Shown: positions 62,687 through 64,000 of the stretch, in pieces | Numbering within the stretch: position 1 is the stretch's first letter | How the letters are laid out: each line of letters begins with the position of its first letter | Assembly: GCF_017315945.1 (NCBI RefSeq) | Contig: NZ_JAFLWI010000004.1 | Location: forward strand, 62,001-126,000 | Direction of reading: 5' to 3' | DNA length: 64,000 nucleotides | Source: Candidatus Enterococcus courvalinii | GTDB lineage: Bacteria; Bacillota; Bacilli; Lactobacillales; Enterococcaceae | Notes under the pieces: model-generated | Told to the model about the DNA's origin: nothing | The model's database searches: none | What the model saw: the letters and a program-made list of their open reading frames with translations, nothing else | Position numbers and translations under genes: made by a program

Positions 62687-64000
62687 TGATGTGTAAATTG
62701 TGCTTGATAAAGCTGATTGTAATAGCCTGCTTTTTTTACTAATTCATCATGCGTCCCCATTTCGACGATGTGTCCTTGATCCATGACTAAAATCTGGTCA
62801 GCATTTTTAATGGTAGAAAGCCGATGGGCAATCACAAAGCTAGTTTTTCCTTCCATCATTGTCAAGAATGCTTGTTGAATCTTCTTTTCAGTCAGCGTAT
62901 CAACAGAACTAGTTGCCTCGTCTAAAATCAACATGGGTGGATTACTGATCATTGTTCGTGCAATGGTCAATAGTTGTCGCTGACCATCGGAAATTTTTAG
63001 TCCTTGCCCGCCGATTTTGGTTGAAAGCTTTTCAGGTAACCGTTCGACAAATTCATACATATAGGCAGCTTTTAATGCTTCATTGATTTCCTCATCGCTA
63101 GCATTTGGATTGCCATAGCGTAGGTTTGCACGTAAGGAACTATCAAATAACCAAGTGTCTTGTAAAACCATCCCGAAGCTTTTACGCAAAGTCGTTCGTT
63201 TGATATCACGAAGATTGTGGCCATCAATCAGGATTTTTCCGCTATTCGTATCATAAAAACGCATTAAAAGATTGACTAGTGTCGATTTTCCAGCTCCTGT
63301 TTTTCCAACAATCGCAATTGTTTGCCCAGGTTTTGCTCTAAAATTGAAGTCTTCAATCAAATGTTGATTTGGATCATATGAAAAGGAAACGTGTTCGAAA
63401 ACAACTTCTCCTTTGATCGTTTGGGGATCTAAAGCAAATGCATCTGGGGCATCAGGTGTCTCTTCAGGTTGATCGATCAACTCAAATGCTCGATCTAATC
63501 CAGCAAAGGCAGTTTGAATTTGCGTAGTGATACCAGATAATTCGATAAAAGGTTTAGAGAATTGACTCGAGTAGATGGTAAAACTTGAGATAACACCAAC
63601 GGTAATTGCTGAACCGCTTCGTAAAGCGAGTAATCCACCAACTAAACCAATTGAGAGATAAGCTAAATGATCAACAAAACGCGAAGAAGGATTTGTCAAA
63701 GAAGAAGAAAATTGAGCACGTTGTCCTTTGACATAAAGTTCCTGATTCAATGTTTCAAATGCCTGTTGACTAGCAGACTCTTGTTGGAAAGCTTTCACGA
63801 TTTTTTGATTACCGATCCGTTCAGTAACAAATCCAGAAATATCTCCAATAATTTTTTGCTGTTGATTAAAGTCGTTTTGAGAAGAACGTGCAACCAGAAA
63901 GCTGACTAAAAAAATAATCGGGGTGGCACACAAGACGACAACAGTTAACAACGGGCTCAAATGAATCATAAAGATAAAGGATAAAATGATGATTGCAACA
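62683..64000 (-). CDS. Multidrug-type ABC exporter subunit (partial, N-terminus outside the window)
   Basis: At least 439 aa of a half-transporter with a fused membrane domain and ATPase. The frame stays open to the window edge through another membrane helix, so the start lies beyond 64000. The ATPase part has Walker A GKTGAGKST, signature LKISDGQRQLLTIARTM (an ISDGQ variant usual in the YfiC/LmrD-type heterodimers), Walker B MLILDEATSSVD, and switch VIAHRLST. It probably pairs with a second half-transporter encoded upstream, outside the window. Confidence 0.9.
   Translation of the reverse strand, partial: VAIIILSFIFMIHLSPLLTVVVLCATPIIFLVSFLVARSSQNDFNQQQKIIGDISGFVTERIGNQKIVKAFQQESASQQAFETLNQELYVKGQRAQFSSSLTNPSSRFVDHLAYLSIGLVGGLLALRSGSAITVGVISSFTIYSSQFSKPFIELSGITTQIQTAFAGLDRAFELIDQPEETPDAPDAFALDPQTIKGEVVFEHVSFSYDPNQHLIEDFNFRAKPGQTIAIVGKTGAGKSTLVNLLMRFYDTNSGKILIDGHNLRDIKRTTLRKSFGMVLQDTWLFDSSLRANLRYGNPNASDEEINEALKAAYMYEFVERLPEKLSTKIGGQGLKISDGQRQLLTIARTMISNPPMLILDEATSSVDTLTEKKIQQAFLTMMEGKTSFVIAHRLSTIKNADQILVMDQGHIVEMGTHDELVKKAGYYNQLYQAQFTHQ

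Overview
The window reads as a low-GC Gram-positive chromosome, most likely an Enterococcus of the E. faecium group. Pointers are a chromosomal AAC(6')-Ii-type acetyltransferase, a WxL/LPXTG/DUF916 surface-protein locus, LevR-type sigma-54 PTS control, T-box and THF riboswitch leaders, and the linked genes tatD-rnmV-rsmA. I did not fix the species. Most of the window is ordinary core genome; the accessory stretches are about 15.4-25.1 kb and 28.7-31.3 kb.

Layout. 0-6 kb: a DUF1033 gene overlapping topB, a prolyl-tRNA deacylase, and an amino-acid ABC transporter behind a doubled T-box leader. 6-7.6 kb: a secreted DUF5648-repeat/C39-like protein. 7.9-15.4 kb: a LevR-type activator, a mannose-family PTS (IIA, IIB, IIC, IID) and two SIS-domain deglycases, organised like the gfr glucoselysine/fructoselysine operon, with a sigma-54 promoter built into the hairpin after the activator. 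15.4-17.9 kb: an internally shortened MFS transporter between IS remnants and decayed genes. 17.9-24.4 kb: a cell-surface WxL operon and a regulator joining an HTH to a LytTR domain. 25.1-28.7 kb: a bacteriocin-type C39 ABC exporter and accessory protein with no evident precursor gene. 28.9-31.3 kb: an SOS-controlled Y-family polymerase with a YolD partner and decayed copies of both.

31.3-38.4 kb holds a HAD phosphatase, a 6-phospho-beta-glucosidase, an FtsK-type translocase, rlmN and aac(6'). 38.7-46.1 kb holds oppA, then oppBCDF, then the most interesting gene: a TnpB-like protein of 336 aa that has lost the first RuvC aspartate, the zinc finger and the third RuvC motif. This is the hallmark of a TldR (TnpB-like nuclease-dead repressor), an RNA-guided transcription factor. 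Just after it lie a hairpin, a candidate guide and a terminator. The first seven guide bases match a site next to a TTTAA motif, between the -35 and -10 elements of the candidate oppA promoter. That promoter is also flanked by two CodY-like boxes. The proposed circuit is CodY plus an RNA-guided repressor both acting on peptide uptake.

46-64 kb: a Nudix-type regulator, metG, an amino-acid permease, tatD-rnmV-rsmA, a niacin ECF S-component (niaX) with two NiaR-type operators, an SDR/acetyltransferase/LysR group, an XRE membrane regulator with a secreted partner, an MsmK-type ATPase, mgsA, folT behind a THF riboswitch, and the start of a multidrug-type ABC exporter that runs off the window.
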